From the NCBI GenBank assembly GCA_945861605.1, contig CAMAVG010000055.1, positions 1 through 6,307 of the forward strand: a stretch of DNA of 6,307 nt, written 5' to 3'. Both the position numbers and the translations under genes were made by a program. The notes under the pieces were generated by a model that did not search any database, was not told the DNA's origin, and saw only the letters and a list, made by a program, of their open reading frames with translations. The DNA comes from Rickettsia typhi (lineage in GTDB: Bacteria; Pseudomonadota; Alphaproteobacteria; Rickettsiales; Deianiraeaceae). Positions 1 to 5,882 of this stretch are shown here, piece by piece (positions within the stretch are counted from its first letter, which is position 1; every line of letters starts with the position of its first letter).

Positions 1-877
1 CCGCATTTTTGTGTTCTTTCAATCCTGCAAACAGAACTTTTTCAATTTTTGGGTGTGAATTCAGGAAATTTGCCACTTGAATCGCATTTTCCTGATGTGC
101 AAGCATTCTGATTTTCAAAGTCTTCACACCACGCAAAATCAGCCAAGAATCAAATGGTGAAAGCGATGGACCAAGCGTTTTTTGAACATAAAACAGTTTG
201 TCGTAAAGCGTTTTTGAATTCGTTAGAACCGCTCCGGCAATGACATCACTGTGTCCGTTAATGTATTTCGTTGCAGAATGAACGACTAAATCCGCACCCA
301 AGTTCAACGGTTTTTGAAAATACGGCGTTAGAAATGTTGAATCGACGCAAGTCAATGCACCAAATTCTTTTGCAATTTTCACAACCGCCTCAATATCCGT
401 AATGCGTAAAAGCGGATTAGAAAGTGCCTCAACCCAAAGTAAATCCACTTTTTTGCCATCACGAGCAAATTCCTCGCAAGCCTTTTGAACATTGCTTGCG
501 TCCGTGGTATCAACCCATTTCACATTGTATCGATCCTCAAAAATCGTGGCAAGAATTCGGTAAGTCCCACCATAGACATCATTCCCGCAAATAATATTCG
601 CACCGCTTTTGAATAAATTCAAAACGCATGAAATCGCCGCAAGCCCCGATGCCGTTACAACACAGTGATTCGCTTCCTCCAGCGAAGCCAAACACGATTC
701 AAGATTCGCACGAGTCGGATTCCCGCAACGCGTGTAATCGTGTAATTTTGGTTTTCCGGGTGATGGCTGAACATAAGTTGAAGTTTGGAAAATGCCGGGT
801 ATAACCGAACCGTTGATTGGATCAGGATCCGAGCCAACTCTGATTGCGTTTGTCGCAAATGTTTTATAGTGTGTCAT
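1..877 (-). CDS. Cystathionine gamma-synthase/lyase-family PLP enzyme (C-terminus cut by window edge)
   Basis: Translation from the ATG at 877 gives 292 residues and then leaves the window; family members are about 380-400 residues, so roughly the last quarter is missing. It belongs to the Cys/Met metabolism PLP-dependent (trans-sulfuration) family, which makes or cleaves cystathionine in the cytoplasm. Visible hallmarks are YTRCGNPTR (Tyr48 and Arg50, which bind the neighbouring subunit's PLP phosphate in this family), Tyr102 in VYGG, which stacks on the cofactor, Asp179 in VDSTF and the Schiff-base Lys204 in SATKYINGHSD. The SPFDSWLILRGVKTL stretch near the edge is also typical. Synthase (MetB), lyase and methionine gamma-lyase share all of these, and the distinguishing C-terminal part is absent, so I give no symbol. 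metF lies on the same strand further upstream, which favours a methionine role. No Shine-Dalgarno sequence precedes the ATG. Confidence 0.93.
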   Translation of the reverse strand, partial: MTHYKTFATNAIRVGSDPDPINGSVIPGIFQTSTYVQPSPGKPKLHDYTRCGNPTRANLESCLASLEEANHCVVTASGLAAISCVLNLFKSGANIICGNDVYGGTYRILATIFEDRYNVKWVDTTDASNVQKACEEFARDGKKVDLLWVEALSNPLLRITDIEAVVKIAKEFGALTCVDSTFLTPYFQKPLNLGADLVVHSATKYINGHSDVIAGAVLTNSKTLYDKLFYVQKTLGPSLSPFDSWLILRGVKTLKIRMLAHQENAIQVANFLNSHPKIEKVLFAGLKEHKNA

Positions 878-914
878 AGTGGTAAAAATTAAAAAATTGA
901 CAAATAGAAAAAAT

Positions 915-944
915 AAAATAGGTTTTGGAATAATTAATGCACAA
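915..944 (-). promoter_or_regulatory. Possible sigma70-type promoter for the cystathionine enzyme gene
   Basis: On the minus strand TTGTGC (939-944) and TATTTT (915-920) are separated by 18 bases. The -10 end is 38 bases from the ATG at 877, giving a predicted leader of about 30 nt. The -35 matches consensus at only 3 of 6 positions, and the region is so AT-rich that chance matches are expected. This is a weak call. Confidence 0.25.
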
Positions 945-946
945 AC

Positions 947-1060
947 ATGAATTGGTTCCAAATTTTCATGCCGGCAATGGTAATTAGCGTAAGCGTTTTC
1001 CTTATGATTGGCTTCACATATGATATAATAAAAGCACACAAAGCAAAGAAACATTCTTGA
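947..1060 (+). CDS. Small single-span membrane peptide, unknown function (37 aa)
   Basis: An ATG at 947 opens a 37-codon frame ending in TGA at 1058-1060. The product begins MNWFQIFMPAMVISVSVF. A hydrophobic segment at about residues 3-24 is followed by a short, strongly basic tail (KAHKAKKHS), the layout of a one-pass membrane peptide with a cytoplasmic C-terminus. I do not recognise the family. It sits in the gap between two minus-strand methionine genes and is followed closely by a second hydrophobic ORF, which supports the pair being a real two-gene unit. There is no Shine-Dalgarno sequence. The TTGACA at 897-902 has no properly spaced -10. It could be a chance ORF. Confidence 0.42.
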   Translation: MNWFQIFMPAMVISVSVFLMIGFTYDIIKAHKAKKHS

Positions 1061-1068
1061 ATCCTGCT

Positions 1069-1239
1069 ATGTCTCAACACCAAAGATACAAAAACTTCGC
1101 CGAGGTTTTCAGTTACTTCATTCTTGCAATTTCCCTTATTGGAAAGGATTTCATTGGTCAATTTTACCAAATACTTTTGGCAGTGCCAGCCGCAATCATA
1201 ATGTTTTGCATTGTAATGATGTTTGTTGAAAAGGATTGA
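1069..1239 (+). CDS. Small hydrophobic membrane protein, unknown function (56 aa)
   Basis: The frame from ATG 1069 to TGA 1237-1239 encodes 56 residues. After a polar start (MSQHQRYKNFAE) comes a moderately hydrophobic stretch at about residues 13-30, then a clear membrane segment at about 34-53 (LLAVPAAIIMFCIVMMFV), ending VEKD. This suggests one or two membrane spans. A TTG at 1057 in the same frame overlaps the upstream stop and would add four residues; I prefer the ATG because the other convincing genes here start with ATG. It begins 8 bases after the 37-residue ORF and its stop is one base from the end of metF, so the two transcripts converge with no visible terminator. Family and function are unknown. 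The hydrophobic pattern argues for a real gene, and its small size argues for caution. Confidence 0.5.
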   Translation: MSQHQRYKNFAEVFSYFILAISLIGKDFIGQFYQILLAVPAAIIMFCIVMMFVEKD

Positions 1240-1240
1240 A

Positions 1241-2000
1241 CTAGATAGAATCATAGAATAAAAATAAAAGGTTATCAATGTTGTTGAGGGTATAGAAGTG
1301 GAAGTGCTGAAAACCGTTATCAATTAATTCTTCAACCTGCTTACGAAGAAACAACGAAGGATTTTGCACATGAGGCAATTCAATTCCCAGTTTCTTTGCG
1401 AATTCCAGTGATTTTTCCGTTGGCAAAATTAACCCCGGAAGCGTTGGCACTTGAATATTTTTGCGAAATTGTGCAATTTTTTCACAATTAAAACAAACTT
1501 GCGTAATGCAAGCGTTGACACCAAGGTCGATTTTCTTTTTTGTGAACTCGATTTCCTCATATTTTTCAGGATACCCCGCAATGTAGATCGCGACATCAAG
1601 GAAGTTATTGCGAATTGCCTCGACAAGTTCGGAGGCATATTTGAAGCCTTTTTCGTGAATTATGCCATCACCGCGAATGACGACAAACTGGCGAATCCCG
1701 AATTTATAAAAGTGCGAAATGGATTGCAGAAGCTCGATTTTTGTCTTTTCGGTGCAGGTTATATGCAATGCAATTTTGGATATCAAAGATGGATACCTTT
1801 GTGCAAAGTAATTCAAAAACGCGATGGTTTTTTCCTGACCGGAACTAGATGCTCCGTATGTAATTGAAACGAACTTCGCGCATGACTAATGATAAGCAGG
1901 ACACGATTTTTGCTTCTAAAGATGCAAAAGATTTCTCTGACAAAGGCGGGAAGAATTCAAACGATGCTGATTTGATAAAATTTGAAGCAAAAATTGACAT
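1241..2000 (-). pseudogene. metF: metF, 5,10-methylenetetrahydrofolate reductase, disrupted by a frameshift
   Basis: MetF reduces 5,10-methylene-THF to 5-methyl-THF, the methyl donor for methionine synthesis. Two minus-strand frames carry consecutive parts of it. The first starts at ATG 2000 and holds the family signature SFEFFPP (residues 13-19), but runs into TAG at 1845-1847 after 51 codons. The second is open from 1885 to the TAG at 1241-1243. It holds KFVSITYGASSS, HITCT, VVIRGD (Asp equivalent to the catalytic Asp120 of E. coli), YASELVEAIR, AGYPE, ITQ (equivalent to Gln183) and HFHFYTLN. Removing one base between about 1888 and 1870 joins them with nearly the E. coli spacing between FEFFPP and KFVS, giving a protein of about 250 residues against about 290-300 usual. 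A downstream TTG at 1816 would omit FEFFPP and could not make a working enzyme. A genuine mutation or a sequencing error are both possible; a programmed shift is less likely because no classical slip site is visible. Confidence 0.85.
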
Positions 2001-2344
2001 AAACTAAACTTAAAAATAGAGGAAAATATTGTAGAAAAACGAATTGGTTATTAACGCATTCGGATTCGGATATTTTTCAAAATTCTAAAGTTTGTCTTCA
2101 TTTTAACTTGATATTATATTTTATACGCAAAAAATGTAATTTGCAGAAATTGAGATGTCAAGCATTTTTTTAAATTTTTTTCTTAAATTTTTCTTGCATA
2201 TTAAAATTTATGTTGGTATATATAAAAAAAATTGCATTGGCAGGTTTGTTTTGATAGAAAAAAATTATTTCAATATAACACTTGCAGAAATCTTCCTTTG
2301 AAATTTTTCGTTATATTTCTTAACTTATCAACTTATTTGCATCT
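2001..2344. other. AT-rich divergent intergenic region between metF and the helicase gene
   Basis: These 344 bases separate two divergent genes and contain no convincing ORF. Contents seen: a very T-rich stretch at 2164-2193 in which TTAAATTTTT recurs; the promoter candidate at 2194-2222; and two copies of TTGCAGAAAT, one near 2142 and one near 2282. The transcript for the helicase would have a leader of about 115 nt. On the metF side a TACAAT -10-like hexamer lies near 2030 on the minus strand, but I see no good -35. No riboswitch or tRNA-like fold was recognised. Confidence 0.6.
2194..2222 (+). promoter_or_regulatory. Sigma70-like promoter for the DEAD-box helicase gene
   Basis: TTGCAT (2194-2199) is followed after exactly 17 bases by TATATA (2217-2222), a near-consensus -35/-10 pair. 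A T-rich tract lies directly upstream, where an UP-like element would sit. Transcription would start near 2229, about 115 bases before the ATG. The high AT content means chance matches are common, but the spacing and quality here are better than elsewhere in the gap. Confidence 0.5.
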
Positions 2345-3949
2345 ATGTCAAATTTTTCTACGCTAAATGTCCCACAGTCTTTAATAGACAAACTAACCGC
2401 AATGGGTTACACCGCCCCAACTGAAATTCAGTCAAAGGCAATTCCTGCAATCCTAGAAGGTAGGGATATCCTTGCTTCATCAAAAACTGGTAGTGGCAAA
2501 ACCGGCGCATTCGTTATTCCACTAATAACAAAAATTCTTGAAAACCCTGAAAATTACGCCTTGATTTTGGTTCCAACTCGTGAACTTGCACTTCAGATCA
2601 ACACCGTAATTCAATCGATGAGAGGTCGCGAACAAATCAACACAGCGTGCGTTTTTGGCGGAGCTTCAATGGATACTCAAATTTTTGCTTTGAAGAAAAA
2701 CCCGAAAATTGTCGTTGCAACACCGGGAAGACTTCAAGACCACATGAAACGCCGCACAATTGATATTTCCCACTTTGGAATTTTAATTTTAGATGAATTC
2801 GACAGAATGCTCGACATGGGCTTCAGAGAAGACATCGCAAACATCGTTTCACGCCTTCCAAAAGAACGCCAAACATTGATGTTCTCGGCTACAAAAAGAG
2901 GCAGTGTCATCAACCAAGCGAAATCTTACTTGAAAAACTTCGTTGAAATTAACATCGAAACACCAAAGGAAACTCACGCAAACATTGAACAAAAATTCAT
3001 TGAACTTCGCGAAGAGGAAAAATACCCAACAGTTCTGAAAGAAATTACAGCAACCGAAGGCACAATTCTAATTTTCGTCAACATGAAACGAATTGCTGAC
3101 GATCTTGAATCATGGCTTCGTTCTGATGGCATTGAAGCTCGCGCTATTCACGGGGATCTTCGTCAAAGACAACGCGAAAACATTACAAAACAATTCCGCG
3201 AAGAAAAGTTTAAAGTGATGATTGCAACCGATGTCATGGCTCGTGGTATTGATATTTCGCACATTAAAGTTGTAATTAACTACGATACCCCACGCGCATT
3301 TGAAGATTACACACACCGTATTGGAAGAACGGGTCGTGGTGGTGTAAATGGTACTGCTATTACGCTTGTTACTCGTGCCGACAAAACATTCCACAACAAC
3401 ATTTTGCGTCAAATTGATTCCGACACAGCCGAACCATCATTTGGTGGTAGAGGCGGAAGCGGCGGCGGTCGCGGTGGTCATTCCGGTGGTGGTCGTGGTG
3501 GCTTTGGCGGTAATCAAAGAGGCGTTCACGGCGGTTCAACAGGCAGATCATTCGGCGACAGAAAATTCGCTGAACCTGCACACCAAGGTGAAGGTCAAAG
3601 AAGACCATACGGCGACAGAACAGAACGCACACCAAGGGATTTTGGAAATTCTGACCGTCCACAACGCTCGTTTGATGGTGAAAGAAGGCCTTACGCAGGT
3701 GGAAATTCAGACCGTCCACAAAGGGATTTTGGAAATTCAGACCGTCCACAACGCTCGTTTGATCGCCCACAACGCGATGGAGAGAGATCATTTGGCGACC
3801 GTCCACAACGCTCGTTTGATGGTGAACGCAAACCTTACGCAGGTGGAAATTCAGACCGTCCACAACGCTCGTTTGATCGCCCACAACGCGATGGAAACCG
3901 TGGTCCAGTCAGCCGCGTAAAATCTTTCTTCACGAAGAAAAAAGACTAA
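2345..3949 (+). CDS. DEAD-box ATP-dependent RNA helicase with long Gly/Arg-rich repeat tail
   Basis: This 534-residue protein unwinds RNA duplexes using ATP; bacterial relatives (RhlE, CsdA/DeaD types) act in ribosome assembly, mRNA decay and cold adaptation. All core motifs are present in order: Q motif (GYTAPTEIQ, 21-29), Walker A (SSKTGSGKT, 45-53), PTRELA (77-82), TPGRL (126-130), motif II read as DEFD (150-153) instead of DEAD, SAT (181-183), LIFVNM (242-247), ATDVMARGID (294-303) and HRIGRTGRGG (324-333). The core ends near residue 363. The remaining ~170 residues are low-complexity: Gly/Arg-rich (366-405), then DRPQRSFD-type repeats (434-519), then a basic end (SFFTKKKD). Such tails usually bind RNA and are disordered. 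The gene has its own promoter candidate and a strong hairpin after its stop. No Shine-Dalgarno sequence is visible; the ATG is chosen because the Q motif begins at the expected distance from it. An RhlE-like subfamily is likely but not certain. Confidence 0.96.
   Translation: MSNFSTLNVPQSLIDKLTAMGYTAPTEIQSKAIPAILEGRDILASSKTGSGKTGAFVIPLITKILENPENYALILVPTRELALQINTVIQSMRGREQINTACVFGGASMDTQIFALKKNPKIVVATPGRLQDHMKRRTIDISHFGILILDEFDRMLDMGFREDIANIVSRLPKERQTLMFSATKRGSVINQAKSYLKNFVEINIETPKETHANIEQKFIELREEEKYPTVLKEITATEGTILIFVNMKRIADDLESWLRSDGIEARAIHGDLRQRQRENITKQFREEKFKVMIATDVMARGIDISHIKVVINYDTPRAFEDYTHRIGRTGRGGVNGTAITLVTRADKTFHNNILRQIDSDTAEPSFGGRGGSGGGRGGHSGGGRGGFGGNQRGVHGGSTGRSFGDRKFAEPAHQGEGQRRPYGDRTERTPRDFGNSDRPQRSFDGERRPYAGGNSDRPQRDFGNSDRPQRSFDRPQRDGERSFGDRPQRSFDGERKPYAGGNSDRPQRSFDRPQRDGNRGPVSRVKSFFTKKKD
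3644..3900 (+). repeat. In-frame direct repeats encoding DRPQRSFD-type units in the helicase tail
   Basis: The unit that translates as GNSDRPQR or a close variant occurs at 3644, 3701, 3731 and 3845, with a further GDRPQRSFDGE copy near 3794. The longest exact duplication is 51 nt (3731-3781 and 3845-3895, offset 114). A 30-nt block recurs at 3653-3682 and 3797-3826 (offset 144), and a 31-nt block at 3691-3721 and 3835-3865. Offsets are multiples of three, so copy changes keep the reading frame. Identity extends to third codon positions, which points to recent duplication or gene conversion rather than selection on protein alone. Confidence 0.93.
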
Positions 3950-3957
3950 TACCCAAA

Positions 3958-3994
3958 AAAACCAAGGTGTAAACTCGCGTTATGCCTTGGTTTT
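3958..3994 (+). terminator. Hairpin terminator after the helicase gene, possibly bidirectional
   Basis: AAAACCAAGG (3958-3967) pairs perfectly with CCTTGGTTTT (3985-3994). The stem continues inwards through TGTAA/TTATG (two G-T wobbles), giving about 15 pairs around the 7-base loop ACTCGCG. It starts 8 bases past the stop codon. The A-run on the left and T-run on the right make it terminator-like on both strands, though the T-run is only four bases long before ACT. Confidence 0.8.
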
Positions 3995-4024
3995 ACTCAA
4001 AACAATCACGCACGCGAAACATTC

Positions 4025-4055
4025 TTGACATTTACATTCTTTGCCAAAATAAAAA
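4025..4055 (+). promoter_or_regulatory. Probable promoter for the yebC-apt-nucleosidase-xer operon
   Basis: A perfect TTGACA -35 (4025-4030) lies just downstream of the helicase terminator. The -10 is less clear: AATAAA at 17-base spacing (4048-4053) or TAAAAA at 19-base spacing (4050-4055). Either puts the transcript start near 4060, about 25 bases before the yebC ATG. The position between a terminator and the first gene of an operon supports the call. Confidence 0.5.
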
Positions 4056-4086
4056 TATCAAAGTTTTAAAATTATCAGAATAAAAA

Positions 4087-4806
4087 ATGGCAGGACACTC
4101 ACACTTCGCAAATATCAAACACAAAAAAGGAGCAGCCGACGCCAAGAAATCCAAAATTTTCACAAAAATTCAACGCGAAATCATTTCTGCTATTAAAACC
4201 GCAAATGGCGAACCATCTGAAGAGTTCAATCCCAGATTGCGTTTAGCGATTATCAAAGCAAAGGGAATGAACATGCCAAAGGATAAAATCGACGCTGCCA
4301 TCAAAAAAGCAACAGGTGCCAACGAAGGCGACAATTTCGAAGCAATGCGTTATGATTGCTATGGTCCGGCTGGCGTTGGAATTGTTGTTGAAGCATTGAC
4401 GGACAACAAAAACCGCACTGCGGGGGAAATTCGCTCACTTGCAACAAAATGCGGGGGCAACATGGGTGAAACCGGAAGTTTGGACTTCATTTTCACAAGG
4501 CTCGGCGTCATTCTTTACAATAAAAACGGCATTAATTTTGACTCCCTCTTTGAAAAAGCAGCGGAATTTGGTGCAGACGATGTCGAGGAAATTGAAGATT
4601 ACTTCGAAATTACCACACAATTTGAAAATTTTCACAAATTGCAGAGCGAAGTTTCGAAGATTTTTGGCGACCCAATCGAAGCCAATATTCAATACCGCCC
4701 TATTTCACAAAACGAGGTTCCAGAAGGGAAAATTGAGTCAATCCAGAAATTCATCGATGCCCTTGAAGACCTTGACGATGTGCAAAATGTTTGGGCGGGA
4801 ATTTAA
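4087..4806 (+). CDS. yebC: YebC/PmpR-family protein (TACO1 homologue)
   Basis: The 239-residue product matches the usual YebC length (about 240-250). It starts MAGHSHFANIKHKKGAADAK, the diagnostic N-terminus, followed by NPRLRLAI (49-56), NMPKDKIDAAIKKATG (62-77), the RYDCYGPAGVGIVVEAL block (88-104), DNKNRTAGEIRS (106-117) and GGNMGETGS (123-131). The family is cytoplasmic; members have been described as DNA-binding transcription regulators (PmpR type) and as ribosome-associated factors that help translate difficult stretches such as polyproline. Which role applies here cannot be read from sequence. It is the first gene of a tight run, with 9 bases to apt. The usual proteobacterial neighbour ruvC is not adjacent here. 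The ATG is fixed by the conserved N-terminus, although no Shine-Dalgarno precedes it. Confidence 0.97.
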   Translation: MAGHSHFANIKHKKGAADAKKSKIFTKIQREIISAIKTANGEPSEEFNPRLRLAIIKAKGMNMPKDKIDAAIKKATGANEGDNFEAMRYDCYGPAGVGIVVEALTDNKNRTAGEIRSLATKCGGNMGETGSLDFIFTRLGVILYNKNGINFDSLFEKAAEFGADDVEEIEDYFEITTQFENFHKLQSEVSKIFGDPIEANIQYRPISQNEVPEGKIESIQKFIDALEDLDDVQNVWAGI

Positions 4807-4815
4807 TTTTGTTTT

Positions 4816-5310
4816 ATGTCAACACTAGATTTCATCAACCAAGTGCCAGATTTTCCAAAAGAAGGCGTGATTTTCCAAGATCTCTCCCCCGTTTTCAAAA
4901 ACCATTTCCACGAATTAATTGAGGAATGTGCGGATTGCATTTCACAAATTGAGGAAATCGATTTCTTTGTTGGGGTGGAATCTCGCGGATTCATCATTGC
5001 TTCGGCACTTGCACAAAAATTTGGGAAAGGGTTCGTTATGATTCGCAAAAAAGGCAAACTTCCACCGCCGAAATTCAGCCAAGAATATTCGCTTGAATAT
5101 GGTTTTGATACAATTGAAATGCAGGCTGGAACTGGGAAAATCTGCGTTATTGATGATATTCTTGCAACGGGGGGGACTCTTGAAGCAGCGTGTCAGTTAG
5201 CGGAAAAATGCGGGTATGATGTAAAGGAAATTTTTTGTATTTTAAACATTTCCGCCCTCAACAACTTTGAATTTCAAGGAATTAAACCAAAAATTTTGAA
5301 AATAATATGA
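4816..5310 (+). CDS. apt: Adenine phosphoribosyltransferase
   Basis: Apt joins adenine and PRPP to give AMP and pyrophosphate, the one-step adenine salvage reaction in the cytoplasm. The 164-residue protein shows the family pattern throughout: PDFPKEGVIFQDLSP (11-25), GVESRGF (53-59), the flexible-loop region RKKGKLP (77-83) and the PRPP-binding signature ICVIDDILATGGT (109-121). It is a few residues shorter than the usual 170-180, mainly at the C-terminus. It starts 9 bases after yebC, and its stop overlaps the next start (ATGA at 5307-5310), so translation of the two is probably coupled. The neighbour is a nucleosidase that would produce adenine, which fits the role. GGCGGGA lies 15 bases before the ATG, too far for a good ribosome-binding site; no alternative in-frame start is seen. 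Confidence 0.96.
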   Translation: MSTLDFINQVPDFPKEGVIFQDLSPVFKNHFHELIEECADCISQIEEIDFFVGVESRGFIIASALAQKFGKGFVMIRKKGKLPPPKFSQEYSLEYGFDTIEMQAGTGKICVIDDILATGGTLEAACQLAEKCGYDVKEIFCILNISALNNFEFQGIKPKILKII

Positions 5311-5882
5311 AAAAAATCCTGACGGTTTTCGCCCTTGAAGACGAAACGCAAAACCTATTTGCCGATGCCAACATTCTTTACACCGGCGTTGGAAAGGTGA
5401 ACGCTGCTTATATCCTGACCAAGGCAATTTTGCAAAATCGCCCCGATGTCATCATAAATCTTGGAACGGCTGGGAGTAAAAACTTCAATTACGGCGAAAT
5501 GGTTTTATGTGAAAAGTTTATTCAACGCGATATGAACGCCACGGTTTTTGGTTACAAAAACTTTGTTACACCAAGCGATTCCACGCCACAGATTCTTGAA
5601 ATCCCATCATCACTTTCGCGATTTTTCAAAAACGGAGGAACATGCGGCACAGGCGATTCCTTCGAAACGAAAATCACGGGCGATGAACTTTACAATGTTG
5701 TTGATATGGAAGCGTTCGCCCTTGCAAAAATTGCATTTTTGGAAAAAATTCCATTCATTTGCGTCAAATTTGTTTCAGATGGTGCCAATGACGACGCACC
5801 AACTTCTTGGAGCGAATCCCTTCAAATTGGAGCAAAGAAAATGCGGGAATCTTACAACATAATTGTGGAAAATCTTCAATGA
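5307..5882 (+). CDS. MTA/SAH nucleosidase-like protein (purine nucleoside phosphorylase family 1 fold)
   Basis: The 191-residue product resembles 5'-methylthioadenosine/S-adenosylhomocysteine nucleosidase (MtnN/Pfs), which hydrolyses MTA or SAH to adenine plus the thioribose or ribosyl-homocysteine product. Matching elements in order: Glu11 in ALEDE (position of the catalytic Glu12 in E. coli), TGVGKVNAA (26-34), IINLGTAGS (49-57), QRDMNATVFGY (73-83), CGTGDSF (113-119), VDMEAFALAK (132-141, with Glu135 at the ribose-binding Glu position) and KFVSDGAN (154-161, with Asp158 at the catalytic Asp position). It is about 40 residues shorter than E. coli MtnN (232), so some loops are reduced and substrate range may differ; another family-1 nucleosidase or phosphorylase is possible. 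It overlaps apt and the following recombinase by 4 nt each, so the three are translated together. Pairing with apt supports adenine release. Confidence 0.85.
   Translation: MKKILTVFALEDETQNLFADANILYTGVGKVNAAYILTKAILQNRPDVIINLGTAGSKNFNYGEMVLCEKFIQRDMNATVFGYKNFVTPSDSTPQILEIPSSLSRFFKNGGTCGTGDSFETKITGDELYNVVDMEAFALAKIAFLEKIPFICVKFVSDGANDDAPTSWSESLQIGAKKMRESYNIIVENLQ

Noticed and set aside
897..902. Perfect TTGACA on the plus strand upstream of the small membrane ORFs
   Set aside because: No acceptable -10 hexamer lies at 16-19 bases; the closest, TAAAAT, is at 11 bases.
934..1323. A 129-codon minus-strand ORF
   Set aside because: It overlaps the metF 3' end in another frame and reads as low-complexity; the plus-strand ORFs give cleaner membrane-peptide patterns.
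1241..1816. A shorter 191-residue MetF protein starting at TTG 1816
   Set aside because: In-frame homology to MetF (KFVSITYGASSS) continues upstream of this codon, and the essential FEFFPP segment lies in the other frame, so this is the remainder of a broken gene.
1451..1867. A 138-codon plus-strand ORF
   Set aside because: It is antisense to the conserved body of metF (RGD, ITQ motifs) and resembles nothing itself.
1882..2007. A 41-codon plus-strand ORF (starting MTNDKQDTIFASKD)
   Set aside because: It is antisense to the metF N-terminal segment, whose minus-strand reading gives the diagnostic SFEFFPP motif.
3644..3900. Repeat tract considered as a CRISPR array
   Set aside because: Spacing is irregular, spacers are themselves repeat-like, repeats are not palindromic, and the whole tract is coding in the helicase frame.
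3348..3920. Long out-of-frame ORFs on both strands across the helicase tail
   Set aside because: They arise from the in-frame repeats and biased composition of the helicase tail; the helicase frame explains the sequence.
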